A DNA stretch of 64,000 bases from Polyangium jinanense (GCF_028435365.1 NZ_JAGTJJ010000034.1:62001-126000); one strand, 5' to 3'. Counted from the stretch's first letter, positions 9,087-18,375 are shown. Notes: generated by a model not told the origin, from the sequence alone. Program-made: numbers and translations.

Positions 9087-9500
9087 GTGAAACATTTCCG
9101 TGGCCCGTTGCCATGGCTCCGGCGAGCAAAAAGTGGATCGATTTCTGGACCCTCCATGGCCCCCGAGTCTGTGAAACAAGGGTGCCGAACCGACCTCCAT
9201 GGCCCAAACACGGCGATTTCGAGGCCTGTCCGCGGAGGGCATGGCTCTTGCGCATGCAGCGAACGTGAAGTCCGATACCGACCCCGGCTCCGTGAAACAT
9301 TTTCTGGGCCCGAGGCACGGCTCCGCCGAGCAAAAAGTGGATCGATTTGTGGACCCTTCTCGGACCCCGAGCCTGTGAAACAAGGGGGCATACCCGCCCG
9401 GTATGGCTCAAACGCGGCGATTTCGCGGTTCGTCCACGGAGGGCACGGTGCTTGCGGTGTCGGAAAAAGTGAACTGAAGTACAGAACCCAGCCCTGGGGA
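9087..9500 (+). repeat. Two ~205-bp tandem repeats with CAAAAAGTGGATCGA and GTGAAACA boxes
   Basis: Units begin at 9087 and 9292 with GTGAAACATTT. Each contains CAAAAAGTGGATCGATTT (9127, 9331) and, exactly 44 bases after the start of that box, GTGAAACAAGG (9171, 9375), then CACGGCGATTTCG-like and GCGGAGGGCA-like blocks. A partial third unit (CGAAACAAGGGGGC) is near 9580. Long ORFs through here on the minus strand are artefacts of the repeats. Related boxes lie in inverted orientation at 50.56-50.83 kb beside the other integrase. The stretch 8671-9763 holds no gene I can support. Confidence 0.75.
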
Positions 9501-9763
9501 GGTGCCGAGCCCCGGCGTTCTACCGAAACATTCGTCGAAAACCGATTACATTGAGTGGCTTTTTCACGTCTTGATACGACGAAACAAGGGGGCTCTTCCC
9601 TGATTTCGGACACGTAGCTCGGCTTTTGCGGGTTTTCTTTGAGCAACTCGTCCCCAAGTCTTGAAGCATTCCAGCGCAGACGTAGCGGGCTCCGCCGGTT
9701 TCCCGCTGATTTTTGTGGATCGCGGGAAGCCAAATGTGCATAGTGGTCGGCTGGAGCTTCTGT

Positions 9764-11764
9764 ATGGGTATGAGCGACGCCGCCGTGCGCCCCGGTTTGC
9801 CAATGCAAACACCAGAGGTGCAGCCTTCCGCAGTCTGCACTGCGGTCGTGCTCATCGGCGTTTGCGAATCCTCGCCGGATCTCGTGGCACTCGGGACGGC
9901 GCTGGGGGCATTCGGGGCAGGTCTTGCCGATGTTCCGAACGTCGGGCCCGCATCGATGATCGAGTCTATCCGGCGCAGCCTCGCGGACGCGGCATGGCGC
10001 CGAGCGGCGCAGGAGACGCTCGCGGATCAGCGTGTGCGATTGCTCGCGGGCGCGTTCCTCAAAGCCTGCGAGCAGCGCGTGCCGAGGCCAGTGTCCAACC
10101 CGGATGACCCGGCATGGCTTGCCGGAGTCCGGGGCGCGTACGAGGAAGACGAGCGTCTCCAAATCCTCGCCGACACCCTGCTCGGAATGCTTCGGTTCCC
10201 ACGCGAGGCGGCATCCCCGGCGCCGTCTGCGCGCCCGGCGCCCACGCCCACGCCTGCACGCCCCGTGGCTGCGGCTCCCGCGCGCCCTGCGCCCACGCCC
10301 GCGCCGTCCGCGCGTCCTGCGTCTGCGGCTCCCGCGTGCCCCGCGCCCACGCCCGCGCCGGCCCCGTCCGCGCGTCCTGCGTCTGCGGCTTCTGCGCCCG
10401 CTGCGCATCCTGTGCCGCCCCCGCCGCCGCCCCCACTTGCCATATCGCTGCATACGGAACTCGCGTTGTACACGTTGATGGCAGTGACGCACGCGGACCG
10501 AGGGCTCAAGCACGCTGAATGGCAGCACTTGAACCTCGTGCTCGGCGAGAAGTTCGCGAGGTGCCAGCGTGTGCTCATGGATTCGAGCGTGCTCGCCATT
10601 GCGGGCGCCATCGTCGCGTACTCCCGCGCGAAGGGCGCGAACGCCGCCACGTTTGCCTTGTCTCCGACATCCGACGTGCCTGCTGAACTCGTGGCGGTCG
10701 TCGTCGGCGAAGTTCTGGCCGCGTGCCAGGACGCCCCCCCGATACCGCTCCGCGCGGAAGTCGTGGTCTACACGGCCCTTGCGGTGAAGAAGGCAGATCG
10801 GGGGCTCACTCCGTCGGAATGGGAGAACATCAACCGCGGGTTCGGCGGTCGGATCGAGAGGTGCCAGCGCGTGCTGTCGCATCCGAAGGTTCGGGCGGTG
10901 GCTGACGCCATCGTCGCGCGCGGCCGTGCCAAGCGCATCGACGTGACAACGTTCGCCTATTCGCCAGCAAACGAGGCGTACGGCGAGCTTTTGGCGGCTG
11001 CCGCCGGTGGCATGCTGATCGAGTCTCGACCCAAGCCCGCGGCACCGTCGCCGCCCGCGGCACCGTCGCCGCCCGCGGCACCGTCGCCGCCCGCGGCACC
11101 GTCGCTGCCCGCGGCGATGGTCCCCGCGCCCGTCCCCGCGGTCCCCACGGCAAAAGCGCCGCGGGCCCCCGAACCGCCCGTCCACGCGCCCGCGGCAACG
11201 GCCCCCGGCACCGCGCCGGCACGCGTCCCCGAGCCGCCCGTTCCCGGGCCAGCGGCAGAGGCGCGCGCCGATGTACCCTCTCGCGACGAGCTGCCGGTCC
11301 CCACGCCCGCAGGGGCCGAGCCGCCCGTTCCCGCGCAAGCGGCAACGGCCCGCGTTGCTCGCGCGTGTCCCAGGTGCGCGCGACGGATGCCGTTGGCGGC
11401 ACGGCCGTGGCGGAGCACCGCGGCCAGGTCGGGTGTCGAACGAGACCCAACGCCGCCGGTTCCGCCGCCGCCTCCCGCCGTTGCCGCGCCCTTGCGACGT
11501 GAGCCCGTATCGCCCGTGGCTTCGGTGGCGCCAGCGGCTCCCGCGCATCTCGTGGCCCTTCCGGTCACCATGCCGACGTTGATCACCGTGGCGACCTCGG
11601 GCCCTGTCTCCGGCGCGCTGCCTGTTCCGGGGGTGATGACGACCTCGACGCGCGTTGCCGCAATCGGCGTGTCGTACACATTGCGCTCGACAGTCCACGA
11701 GCCTTTGCCCCGAGGCCGGTCGCCGCCGCGAGTTGTGGACGCAAAGGCGCCGCCTCGCGGGTGA
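9764..11764 (+). CDS. Ala/Pro-rich protein with two tandem ~85-residue domains, unknown
   Basis: A 666-residue protein of unknown role. After an N-terminal helical region (~residues 20-150) and an Ala-Pro linker there are two copies of one domain: one around LALYTLMAVTHADRGLKHAEW and one around VVVYTALAVKKADRGLTPSEW, each ending in a block like PAELVAVVVGEVL. A second long Pro/Ala region follows, including four near-identical six-residue repeats. There is no signal peptide and no membrane helix. The start at 9764 has GGAG seven bases upstream; ATG 9770 is an alternative. The long minus-strand ORF opposite looks like a GC-bias shadow. Confidence 0.65.
   Translation: MGMSDAAVRPGLPMQTPEVQPSAVCTAVVLIGVCESSPDLVALGTALGAFGAGLADVPNVGPASMIESIRRSLADAAWRRAAQETLADQRVRLLAGAFLKACEQRVPRPVSNPDDPAWLAGVRGAYEEDERLQILADTLLGMLRFPREAASPAPSARPAPTPTPARPVAAAPARPAPTPAPSARPASAAPACPAPTPAPAPSARPASAASAPAAHPVPPPPPPPLAISLHTELALYTLMAVTHADRGLKHAEWQHLNLVLGEKFARCQRVLMDSSVLAIAGAIVAYSRAKGANAATFALSPTSDVPAELVAVVVGEVLAACQDAPPIPLRAEVVVYTALAVKKADRGLTPSEWENINRGFGGRIERCQRVLSHPKVRAVADAIVARGRAKRIDVTTFAYSPANEAYGELLAAAAGGMLIESRPKPAAPSPPAAPSPPAAPSPPAAPSLPAAMVPAPVPAVPTAKAPRAPEPPVHAPAATAPGTAPARVPEPPVPGPAAEARADVPSRDELPVPTPAGAEPPVPAQAATARVARACPRCARRMPLAARPWRSTAARSGVERDPTPPVPPPPPAVAAPLRREPVSPVASVAPAAPAHLVALPVTMPTLITVATSGPVSGALPVPGVMTTSTRVAAIGVSYTLRSTVHEPLPRGRSPPRVVDAKAPPRG
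11038..11115 (+). repeat. 18-bp tandem repeat, four units
   Basis: Units of CCCGCGGCACCGTCGCCG encode repeated Pro-Ala-Ala-Pro-Ser-Pro. The last unit has one change (CTG). The array lies within the proline-rich linker of the preceding gene and is likely length-variable. Confidence 0.85.
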
Positions 11765-12243
11765 TAAGCCGGACGGAAGGAATGGGAGGCGCCAATCGTA
11801 AGTGGCCGCCGTAATTACGCTTGGCATTATCTCGCGCCTGCGCGTATCGTGATGACGGACGGCGGCGCTTCGGGGGGGAGCGTCGTTTTGGAGGCCGTCC
11901 CCGGCTCCCGGAAAGTTGCTGCTCGATACCGGTCGATCTTTCGGCCGCTCCCGGTAGCCGGCGTTTTCCGATGCGCTGCACCCCCGGGGGGCGTCGGCTC
12001 TCCAGCCCGCACGCTGGCAAGTCTCTCGGGGTTTTGCCGGCTGGACGGTTTGCCGGGGGTTGGTAGTATCTCGCCCCCGTGGCGAGACCTGCACGATGCG
12101 CTCCCGGTAGGACCTGAACTCACGGGTCCAATGCTCGATCAGCGCGGCTCGCGCGTCGGAACCAGGGGCGATGCGTCGCCGAAGGGCTCCTGCACCCCGA
12201 CTCGGGAGCGCCCTTGCAGTAGCCGCTTGGCCCGAGCTGTGCT
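11765..12243. other. Intergenic stretch without recognisable gene
   Basis: Open frames exist on both strands but none shows a recognisable domain, a good ribosome-binding site or a family pattern. I see nothing that I can name. Confidence 0.5.
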
Positions 12244-12705
12244 ATGCGCTTCCTCATGTCGACGCGGCCATCTGTAAGCCGCACGTCCCGACGCCTGCTC
12301 GTGCTGGGGACTCTGGTCGCCACCATTGTAGGCTGTCTCGCCTATGCGTTCACCGTAAATCCCCCTGGGCTCTCGGCGGCAGAACGCCTTTCCGCACACT
12401 TGCACCCTCGGATGCCAATCAGCGCGGTCCAGCAGCAGGCCGAGCTACTTGGCTTCGCATGGCAAGTGCATCCCACGTCGCCAGAGCCCGGGTCTTCTGG
12501 TTCGCCGGGCCGAGAAAGCACGATTCACATCATCTGTCACCAACGACCTATCAATGGCACCGTGGAGAGTGGCCGACATGGCGCCATCGACGTTTGCGAG
12601 GAGCTTCGCCTCGCACCATCTTTCGGGGCGCTCTTCGCATCTCACTCTTGTAACATTGTCTTCAGAGGCGGCGAAATCGAGCGATTTTGGCTTTATGCCG
12701 ATTGA
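12244..12705 (+). CDS. Small membrane-anchored hypothetical protein
   Basis: About 153 residues with a basic N-terminus and one hydrophobic helix (LLVLGTLVATIVGCLAYAF), followed by a ~110-residue extracytoplasmic part with three cysteines (HIICHQ, DVCEEL, HSCNIV). ATG 12244 and ATG 12256 are both possible starts. No family was recognised. The C-terminal IVFRGGEIERFWLYAD looks like the end of a small folded domain. Confidence 0.55.
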   Translation: MRFLMSTRPSVSRTSRRLLVLGTLVATIVGCLAYAFTVNPPGLSAAERLSAHLHPRMPISAVQQQAELLGFAWQVHPTSPEPGSSGSPGRESTIHIICHQRPINGTVESGRHGAIDVCEELRLAPSFGALFASHSCNIVFRGGEIERFWLYAD

Positions 12706-13310
12706 TGCGCAACGTTCTCGCGCGCCGGAAGGCGCCGGGTTTTTCACTGGTGCTGAGTGGCTCGAGCCGCCCGGCTCCGGACTCGTTCGTGCGGGAGGAG
12801 CGCACGCGGCAAGTGCGTGTGCAGCAGGTCACATCTGTAGTCGATCGAGGGCGCCAAAGGAGGCTTGGCGGACGGCATCGTCGCCAGGCGGGAACGGATA
12901 TAACGAGATCCTCTTCGAGGATAAGAAGGGCGGCGAGTTCATTCGTGTACATGCCGAACGCGATAGGGCGGAGTCTATTCTTCGAAGCTCCCTTGCAGTC
13001 AATTTGGCCGCGGGACGCATCCGGTCCGGCAGAGTATTCCGCCCCCATTGCGTTCGGACATTATACGTCCGATTGCGGAGATCGATCTTGCGCTCGCGTC
13101 GAGGGTTGTTGCAGAACGGATCGTCAGGAAGAACGCGGGCACGCGCACACCGCCGCGGGGGCACGCGACCGTCGATTGCGGAGGGAATGTCAAGCCTTAT
13201 CTCGGCCGGCCCTGTCCTTCGACGAGTCGGCTCACGCAATCCTGAGCCGACCGCTCGAGGACGCCATGGCTGCCTTGCAAGTGAGAAACCGCCCCTGATA
13301 GGTTTCCTGC
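12706..13310. other. Intergenic stretch without recognisable gene
   Basis: Overlapping open frames on both strands have no recognisable domain. The codon pattern changes frame repeatedly, which suggests non-coding or decayed DNA. Confidence 0.45.
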
Positions 13311-13829
13311 ATGACTGGCCTGAACTGCATGGTTGCCCGGATCGTTCGGGCAGCGCTTCGACGAGCAGTCCTGGTCACGACCGCTGCCGTGGCGGCGCTC
13401 GTGCTGGGGGGATGTACGTTCGGCGACGTGCCTGATGAGGCAGCACAGCCCAGCGTCGGGCCCTGGTTCGATGACAACTGCGTCCCCGTGGAGTGCTTGT
13501 TCGAATGCTGCGACGGGTGGAACTACTCCGAGAAACCGATCCTCCACGGAGGGGTCGTGTTGGGACCCAAGTGCGACGAACTCAAACAGAGAAATTCTGT
13601 CTACTCGGAATACGTTGATCTCATGGTGGAGAAGCAGAATTACTGCGCGGACGACTTCAAGTACTTGGAATCGGGGTATTGCCATGTCGTCAATCCACCA
13701 GACGTGGTCAAGGAATTCAGCGCCGATGGCCAGATCGTGTATGCGGGGCTGAGCTTCTTGGTCTGCCCAAAGCAGGGACAGTATGCGGCGCACCCCATGG
13801 TCGATGTGGAGATCATCCTCCAGGAGTGA
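13311..13829 (+). CDS. Cysteine-containing lipoprotein, unknown
   Basis: A hydrophobic signal sequence ends in a lipobox (LVLGGC), predicting lipidation and an outer-membrane location. The mature part has ~135 residues and eight cysteines, among them CVPVECLFECCDGW, so disulphides are likely. ATG 13311 is the longest start; ATG 13329 would still give a good signal peptide. The next gene overlaps its 3' end, which suggests an operon of envelope proteins. Confidence 0.7.
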   Translation: MTGLNCMVARIVRAALRRAVLVTTAAVAALVLGGCTFGDVPDEAAQPSVGPWFDDNCVPVECLFECCDGWNYSEKPILHGGVVLGPKCDELKQRNSVYSEYVDLMVEKQNYCADDFKYLESGYCHVVNPPDVVKEFSADGQIVYAGLSFLVCPKQGQYAAHPMVDVEIILQE

Positions 13830-14709
13830 GGGGCGTGGGCTGATCCTGCTCGTGCGCCTCCTCGCGATCTCCGGCATGGTTTCCACCGTCATCTGCCCCG
13901 CGGAGGTGTTCGCCCAGGAGGGCCCCTGCGCGCCCCCCGAGTCCTTTCACGGGTACTGGGGCGGCGGGCAGGTCCAGGTGCGAGAGCGCGTGGCGGGGAT
14001 TCCGGTCCTCGCCACGACCCGTTTTTCGTACAGGCAGACGCGGTACTCTCCCTGTGCCAGTGGGACACCCGTGCTCCCGCCTGGGGTTGGAGAGGCCAGC
14101 ATCAGCGTGGGTGTCCCTCTCTTCGACAACCGGCGCGGCGGGTGGCTCCTGCAAATGGCCGCCCGCGGGCAGGGCTCGCAGAGGGCGGGCGAGCCCGTGA
14201 GCGGCGTCGTCACCGGCGCGCCCGCCACGGCCGGCCACCTCAATCTCTGGGAGACGCCGCTGCCGTTGATCCAGCTCACGGGGGCGGCGTCCGCGGCCAT
14301 CATGCCGCAATACCGAGACGTCCCCCTGTCGATCGCGTATCTCGGCGGTGTACGGGTATACGCTCTTTACCAGAAGCACGCGCAAGCCAATCTGGGCCTC
14401 ATGGTCGGCGGCAGCAATGCCTTCGTCGATGTCGTCCCCTCGCTCGCCTTCCGGGGCAGCAATCTGGCGCTGGGGAGGTACAAAATGGCGATCGGCTTCG
14501 AGCTCCGCTCCCCCGTCACGTTCTCTTCTGGACCGGTACCTCTTCAGTGGCGACTCTGGGGCGCCTTGACGCTCGTGGTCGACAAGGTCGACGAGAACAC
14601 GCGCGACCGCGCGCATGGAGCGCAGACGCCCTCGCCCTCCGTCGACCTGGTGCGTTCCCCCCCCGAATCCGCTCCGTCGACCCAGACCGCCTGGGAGATG
14701 ACCTTGTGA
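13804..14709 (+). CDS. Secreted, probably outer-membrane beta-rich protein
   Basis: A signal peptide (LLVRLLAISGMVSTVICPAEVFA) precedes ~265 residues rich in alternating hydrophobic and Gly residues, such as GVPLFDNRRGGWLLQMAARG and NLGLMVGGSNAFVDVVPSLA, which looks like a small beta-barrel. It overlaps the lipoprotein gene by 26 bases if it starts at ATG 13804; GTG 13852 is an alternative. No ribosome-binding site decides between them. No family was recognised. Confidence 0.6.
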   Translation: MWRSSSRSEGRGLILLVRLLAISGMVSTVICPAEVFAQEGPCAPPESFHGYWGGGQVQVRERVAGIPVLATTRFSYRQTRYSPCASGTPVLPPGVGEASISVGVPLFDNRRGGWLLQMAARGQGSQRAGEPVSGVVTGAPATAGHLNLWETPLPLIQLTGAASAAIMPQYRDVPLSIAYLGGVRVYALYQKHAQANLGLMVGGSNAFVDVVPSLAFRGSNLALGRYKMAIGFELRSPVTFSSGPVPLQWRLWGALTLVVDKVDENTRDRAHGAQTPSPSVDLVRSPPESAPSTQTAWEMTL

Positions 14710-14719
14710 CTGCAACCGC

Positions 14720-15346
14720 TCATTCAGGGGGCAGCGCCCATTCTTTACGGCAAGCGCGGCGAGTTGCTTCCACCCATCCAGTCACATTTTGCTTTGTCCG
14801 ACCGTTGTAGGTGAACTTTGACCACCAAATGCGGTTCTTTTCACTTTGCGTCAGCTCGTCCTCGTCCAGATGCGCGGGGAATTCATGGAACTCGGCGCAC
14901 TTCTCGACGCTGTTGAGCAGGTACTCTGGAAGCCCTGCCTCCTCCACGCACGACGAGCTGGTCATCACGACGTTATGCAAGTTGATATGGCCATCGATGG
15001 TACCGCAAACGTACCCATTCTGCACCGTCTCTCGCACCCTACATTCCTGGACCTCTCGCCGTAGAGCCTCGACCTTGGCGGCCTCCTCCGGCGCGGCGTC
15101 TTGCGCCACGATGACGGGCGGGGCGATCTGCTCCTTCGCGAGCTGTCGCAATTCCTTTCGACACGCCGCGATCCCTTTCTTCACCTCCTCCGCGGAGACA
15201 GGCTCCGCGCTCTTCGACCGTGCCGGCGGCCTTCGCTCCCGGGTCGCCCAGCCGACCAGCACGCCGCCGCCGAACACGAGGCCGACCACGGTCAGCGCGA
15301 CGAGGAGCCGAACGACGAGGCCAGCACGCTCGGGCTGCTCGCTCAT
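14720..15346 (-). CDS. Single-pass membrane protein with conserved cysteines (pair member 2)
   Basis: 208 residues: a short cytoplasmic head, one membrane helix (LLVALTVVGLVFGGGVLVGWA), a charged helical stretch and a domain with paired cysteines (GYVCGTIDG, SSSCVEEAG, VEKCAEFHEFPAHLDEDEL). The start codon overlaps the stop of the upstream gene as ATGA, with GAGGAGG before it, so translation is coupled. It is a distant paralogue of that gene, with the same order of helix, Cys-x-Lys-x-Leu segment and a C-terminal ELT-containing motif. Function unknown. Confidence 0.75.
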   Translation of the reverse strand: MSEQPERAGLVVRLLVALTVVGLVFGGGVLVGWATRERRPPARSKSAEPVSAEEVKKGIAACRKELRQLAKEQIAPPVIVAQDAAPEEAAKVEALRREVQECRVRETVQNGYVCGTIDGHINLHNVVMTSSSCVEEAGLPEYLLNSVEKCAEFHEFPAHLDEDELTQSEKNRIWWSKFTYNGRTKQNVTGWVEATRRACRKEWALPPE

Positions 15347-16035
15347 AGGGGCACCTCCTCGCGCTTGCGCTGCTTCGACCCATCCACCCCCGGCGGGTAC
15401 TTGGGGGGCGTCTCGGTGCACGTGAAGACGAACTCTTTCAGGCGGCGGAGCAGCTCGTCCTCCGTGAGCGTCCGATGGATCCGGATCGCCTCCGCGACGA
15501 GGCTCGATTGCTCCTTCGTGAGCTCGTCCGCGCGATAGTCGGGTGGAACGTCTGCGAACACGGCGCAGCGATCGAAGTTTTCCTCGACGAGATCCGCAGC
15601 CCGCGACTTGGGCCCGCACATCAAGCCATCCTTGGGCAAGGCCAGGAGCGCGTGGAACTGACGGGCCGCGGCGACGCAGACCTCCGCGCTGGTCAAGAGT
15701 CCGCGCCTCTTGCATTGCTTCAGCTCCCCTTCCAGCGCCTCGATGGTGGCTGGCCTTTCGCCCGCATCTCGGTTCGCGTCCCCGGGTGGAGCCGCGGCGT
15801 CCGAGGGGGTCGCTCCTCCTTGCGACCATGCCGCCAGTTTCTTCTGACACGCCGAAAGCTCTGCCTGTGTTGCGCGATCCGCTGTCGGTCCTGCTGGCTT
15901 CTCTGCGGCGGCCGATGGGCTTCGTTCCGGTATCGACCTGCCAGCGAAGATGCCAGCACCGAAGACAGGAACCAACAGAGCCGCCGCTGCAATGAGAGGA
16001 ACGGGATGACGCGGCTTCTTGGCACCTTCCGTCAT
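15343..16035 (-). CDS. Single-pass membrane protein with conserved cysteines (pair member 1)
   Basis: 230 residues with one N-terminal membrane helix (VPLIAAAALLVPVFGAGIFAG) and a periplasmic part holding SACQKKLA, KQCKRRG, AEVCVAAARQF, DGLMCGP and FDRCAVFADVPPDYRADEL. The same pattern, with matching spacing of the last cysteine and the acidic ELT motif, is in the following gene, so the two arose by duplication and probably work together. The stop overlaps the next start by four bases. Function unknown. Confidence 0.75.
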   Translation of the reverse strand: MTEGAKKPRHPVPLIAAAALLVPVFGAGIFAGRSIPERSPSAAAEKPAGPTADRATQAELSACQKKLAAWSQGGATPSDAAAPPGDANRDAGERPATIEALEGELKQCKRRGLLTSAEVCVAAARQFHALLALPKDGLMCGPKSRAADLVEENFDRCAVFADVPPDYRADELTKEQSSLVAEAIRIHRTLTEDELLRRLKEFVFTCTETPPKYPPGVDGSKQRKREEVPL

Positions 16036-16253
16036 ACGACGACCTCTACCGTCGGGTGCAACCGTGACCCAGGTCGCGCGCAGCGCGGCCCACTAAGCAT
16101 CGTGAAGCATGAAGCGACACATTGTTCCGTCCGGTGGGTCCGTCCCCCTGTCGCCCGTTCGGCCGTGCTTCAGCCGCGCCGCGTAGCGGAGGCTTGCGCA
16201 GTCCACGAAGTAAACGCTACCACCGTGATATATCCTTGTCCGCCCAACTGGCA

Positions 16254-16862
16254 TCATCTGCTCGTGCTGACGCTCCCATTGGGTAGGACTTCTCTACACT
16301 CCGTGCCGTCTTGCGGCTCCCAGGTCTTGATCTTGATGTCGACTCCCACTTCCGCTCGCGACTGCACCTGTACACACGTGAAAGAAACTGATCCAATGTT
16401 GCATGGAGTGTCGTCAACAATGGCGCCGAAATAGTGCACGCGATGTCCATCCCGACGTCCCGTCGACGATACCTTATACGCATCGGTGAGGGCCTTTGCG
16501 CCGGTGGTCGCATATCTTCCGGGAGAGCATACATCTTTTCGCACGACGACAATGGTAACCGGATCCATCGGTCGCCATCGAATCTTGCCGGTAGCTCGCT
16601 GCAACAAGTCGACCCACATCCTCGTATTCCTATAGCCGGGAATCTGCTCGAATTCACCGTAGGACGGCGTAACGATGGGCAGACTTACTTGAAGTTCGCC
16701 GCTGCCCACAAATCGTTCCGGAATCTCGGAAGTCGGCGTGAAGAACAGTGCCGCCCGCTGCTCCCAGAGATCCTCAAGGGGTTCGAGTTCCGCACGTGTA
16801 AACGGCGCCGGCTGACCTTGGTCGTCGTACATGCTTTCAAAGAGGTTCAGCCGGTTGCTCAT
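16254..16862 (-). CDS. Hypothetical protein downstream of the kinase-like gene
   Basis: 202 residues, soluble, no recognised domain. The first ~90 residues contain acidic helices; the C-terminal half looks beta-rich (VTIVVVRKD, GSVSFTCVQVQ, VGVDIKIKTW). A GGAGGG ribosome-binding site precedes ATG 16862. It begins 70 bases after the kinase-like gene on the same strand, so the two are likely co-transcribed and may belong to one cassette. GTTGGGC lies six bases after the stop (16242-16248), like the edge of an attC site. Confidence 0.6.
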   Translation of the reverse strand: MSNRLNLFESMYDDQGQPAPFTRAELEPLEDLWEQRAALFFTPTSEIPERFVGSGELQVSLPIVTPSYGEFEQIPGYRNTRMWVDLLQRATGKIRWRPMDPVTIVVVRKDVCSPGRYATTGAKALTDAYKVSSTGRRDGHRVHYFGAIVDDTPCNIGSVSFTCVQVQSRAEVGVDIKIKTWEPQDGTECREVLPNGSVSTSR

Positions 16863-16931
16863 GACGAGTACCCTCCACCTGTCATTTACTCAGTCCCAGA
16901 AGTCTTCAGTCGCAATCTCGCGTGGCGGAGG

Positions 16932-18245
16932 CTACGGGCGCTCATGCTGACCGGAAGGAGCCAGAATTGGTTGAAGTTGTTGGAGGACGGCGCTCTCGAA
17001 GCTCTCTCTCGCGGCGGTTAGTCTTCCAAGCGGGAGTTTAAGCAAATCGGACACCTTTTCGGGCGTTATTGCTTTCCGAAGCAGTGCAAGGGTAGGCTCA
17101 TCTTGATACCACGGACCACCTCGACCAACCCTGCCGATCAGTAGCAGCGAGAGTCGTCCTACGAAGGCACGATAAGCGAAGAACGCCTGCCACAGTGGCT
17201 CGCTCAAGAATGGGCGCATCCGCTCGATATCTGTACTTTCCAAGAACATCTTCTGAACGTTGTCCTCAGAGACATTGCGGATGAGCGCTTTAGCGTTGTC
17301 ATTGCTCAGGCCGCCTTGGTACTCATGCTCAAGAAGAACGTCCGCCAAGGTCAGCACGCTTGGTACGGCATCGCGAAGAGCGATGACACCATTCCAGAGA
17401 CGCTCCGCGGCATCAAGCTGGCGCTGGGTGAGGATCTTCTGCCCTGGAACGCCCGTGGTTGCAGCGCTACCAGGCTTGTCGATGGGTGCTTCTAGGGTAG
17501 CATTTGACAGCGGGCTCAGACGCGGTGAGTCGCTTCTCTGCTTTGCTGCGCTGCTTGGTTCAGGTTCGGCGCGGTGCTGCTCAGGAACAGGTGTGATGGC
17601 GGTCGCTTGCAATACACTCTGGAATGCCGTGAACACATCGAGAGCCGTCCGTCCGGAGCAGGCTCGAAAATACGCTTCCTCGAGCAGGCGCTGTTCAACG
17701 CCATCGACACGGGTGGCGAATAGTCTCAAGACCTTGGCGAGGTCGCGTAGATCCTCATCGCGCGTTCGAGCGGCCGTTTTCGAGCCCACTTCCGCGAGGC
17801 TGTGAGTGTAGAGTATATCGACGACCGTAGCCCGCTCTCCAGCGATTAGAACATTCCCATCATGTAGGTCACCGTGAACAATGCCTGTTCGATGGATCGC
17901 TTCAAGCGCTTCGGCAACCTGCCTCATAAGCAACAATACAATTTGAAGCGATAAAGTTGCCGAGAGTTGCGATAGCGGCGGACCATCCACGTACTCCATG
18001 ATGATCGCGCGTCGAAGCTCTTTAGATTCCGGGTGAGGTTGATCCTCTACGCTGTGCACGACGACGACGGCAGGGTGGCGAACGCGCGCGAGCGCCTTCG
18101 CATGCACAATGGCGTCTTGTTCCATGCGGCTTGGCGTTGTGCTGTTGAAGAACTTCACCGCCACGCGGCGGTCAAGCTGATCCTCGGCGCTCCACACCTC
18201 TCCAGCGGCACCCCGGCCGATCCGGTCATGAAAAATGAGCTTCAT
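16932..18245 (-). CDS. Atypical protein kinase-like protein
   Basis: 437 residues. The N-terminal half is a protein-kinase fold: Gly-rich loop GRGAAGEVW (10-18), VAVK Lys31, hinge MEYVDG, catalytic loop HGDLHDGN (124-131) in place of HRDLKxxN, and VVDILY, whose Asp143 replaces the DFG Asp. HGDLHxxN loops are typical of small-molecule and atypical kinases. The ~230-residue C-terminal part is helical and unrecognised. The start at MKLIF was chosen because the kinase fold begins there. It follows an attC-like site and precedes the 202-residue gene. In this setting a signalling or defence role is plausible but inferred. Confidence 0.8.
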   Translation of the reverse strand: MKLIFHDRIGRGAAGEVWSAEDQLDRRVAVKFFNSTTPSRMEQDAIVHAKALARVRHPAVVVVHSVEDQPHPESKELRRAIIMEYVDGPPLSQLSATLSLQIVLLLMRQVAEALEAIHRTGIVHGDLHDGNVLIAGERATVVDILYTHSLAEVGSKTAARTRDEDLRDLAKVLRLFATRVDGVEQRLLEEAYFRACSGRTALDVFTAFQSVLQATAITPVPEQHRAEPEPSSAAKQRSDSPRLSPLSNATLEAPIDKPGSAATTGVPGQKILTQRQLDAAERLWNGVIALRDAVPSVLTLADVLLEHEYQGGLSNDNAKALIRNVSEDNVQKMFLESTDIERMRPFLSEPLWQAFFAYRAFVGRLSLLLIGRVGRGGPWYQDEPTLALLRKAITPEKVSDLLKLPLGRLTAARESFESAVLQQLQPILAPSGQHERP

Positions 18246-18300
18246 TACGATCTCGTACGTCGCTGATTGCAGGAAACAGGCTGGAAGGTAACGAAGGGCT

Positions 18301-18368
18301 GTCCCCACTGCCGGACGCCAGTTTCTGCCGCTGCGCTAAGAGCGGCCGGCAGCAAGCGCTTGTTGGGC
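18301..18368 (-). other. attC-like recombination site 2 (degenerate)
   Basis: On the minus strand it begins GCCCAAC eight bases after the stop of the nuclease gene, then pairs TGCTGCCGG with CCGGCAG and GCCGCT with AGCGGC. The far R box is degenerate (GTGGGGAC instead of GTTGGGC). Its position between two cassette-like genes supports it, but it is weaker than the 19214 site. Confidence 0.5.
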
Positions 18369-18375
18369 AGCACCG

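Noticed and set aside
9087..9500. 205-bp repeats as a CRISPR or phage origin iteron array
   Set aside because: Only two full units, no short spacer structure and no rep gene nearby.
11038..11115. 18-bp repeats as a CRISPR array
   Set aside because: There are no spacers; the units abut and are in frame with a Pro-rich linker.
8810..12094. A 1094-codon open frame on the minus strand
   Set aside because: It passes through repeats and opposite the Ala/Pro-rich gene, is full of Arg-rich low-complexity runs, shows no domain and is explained by GC bias.
16239..16290. GCCCAAC ... ATTGGGT as a third attC site
   Set aside because: Only ~45 bases, with poor inner pairing; too short and irregular for attC although its position after a cassette-like gene is suggestive.
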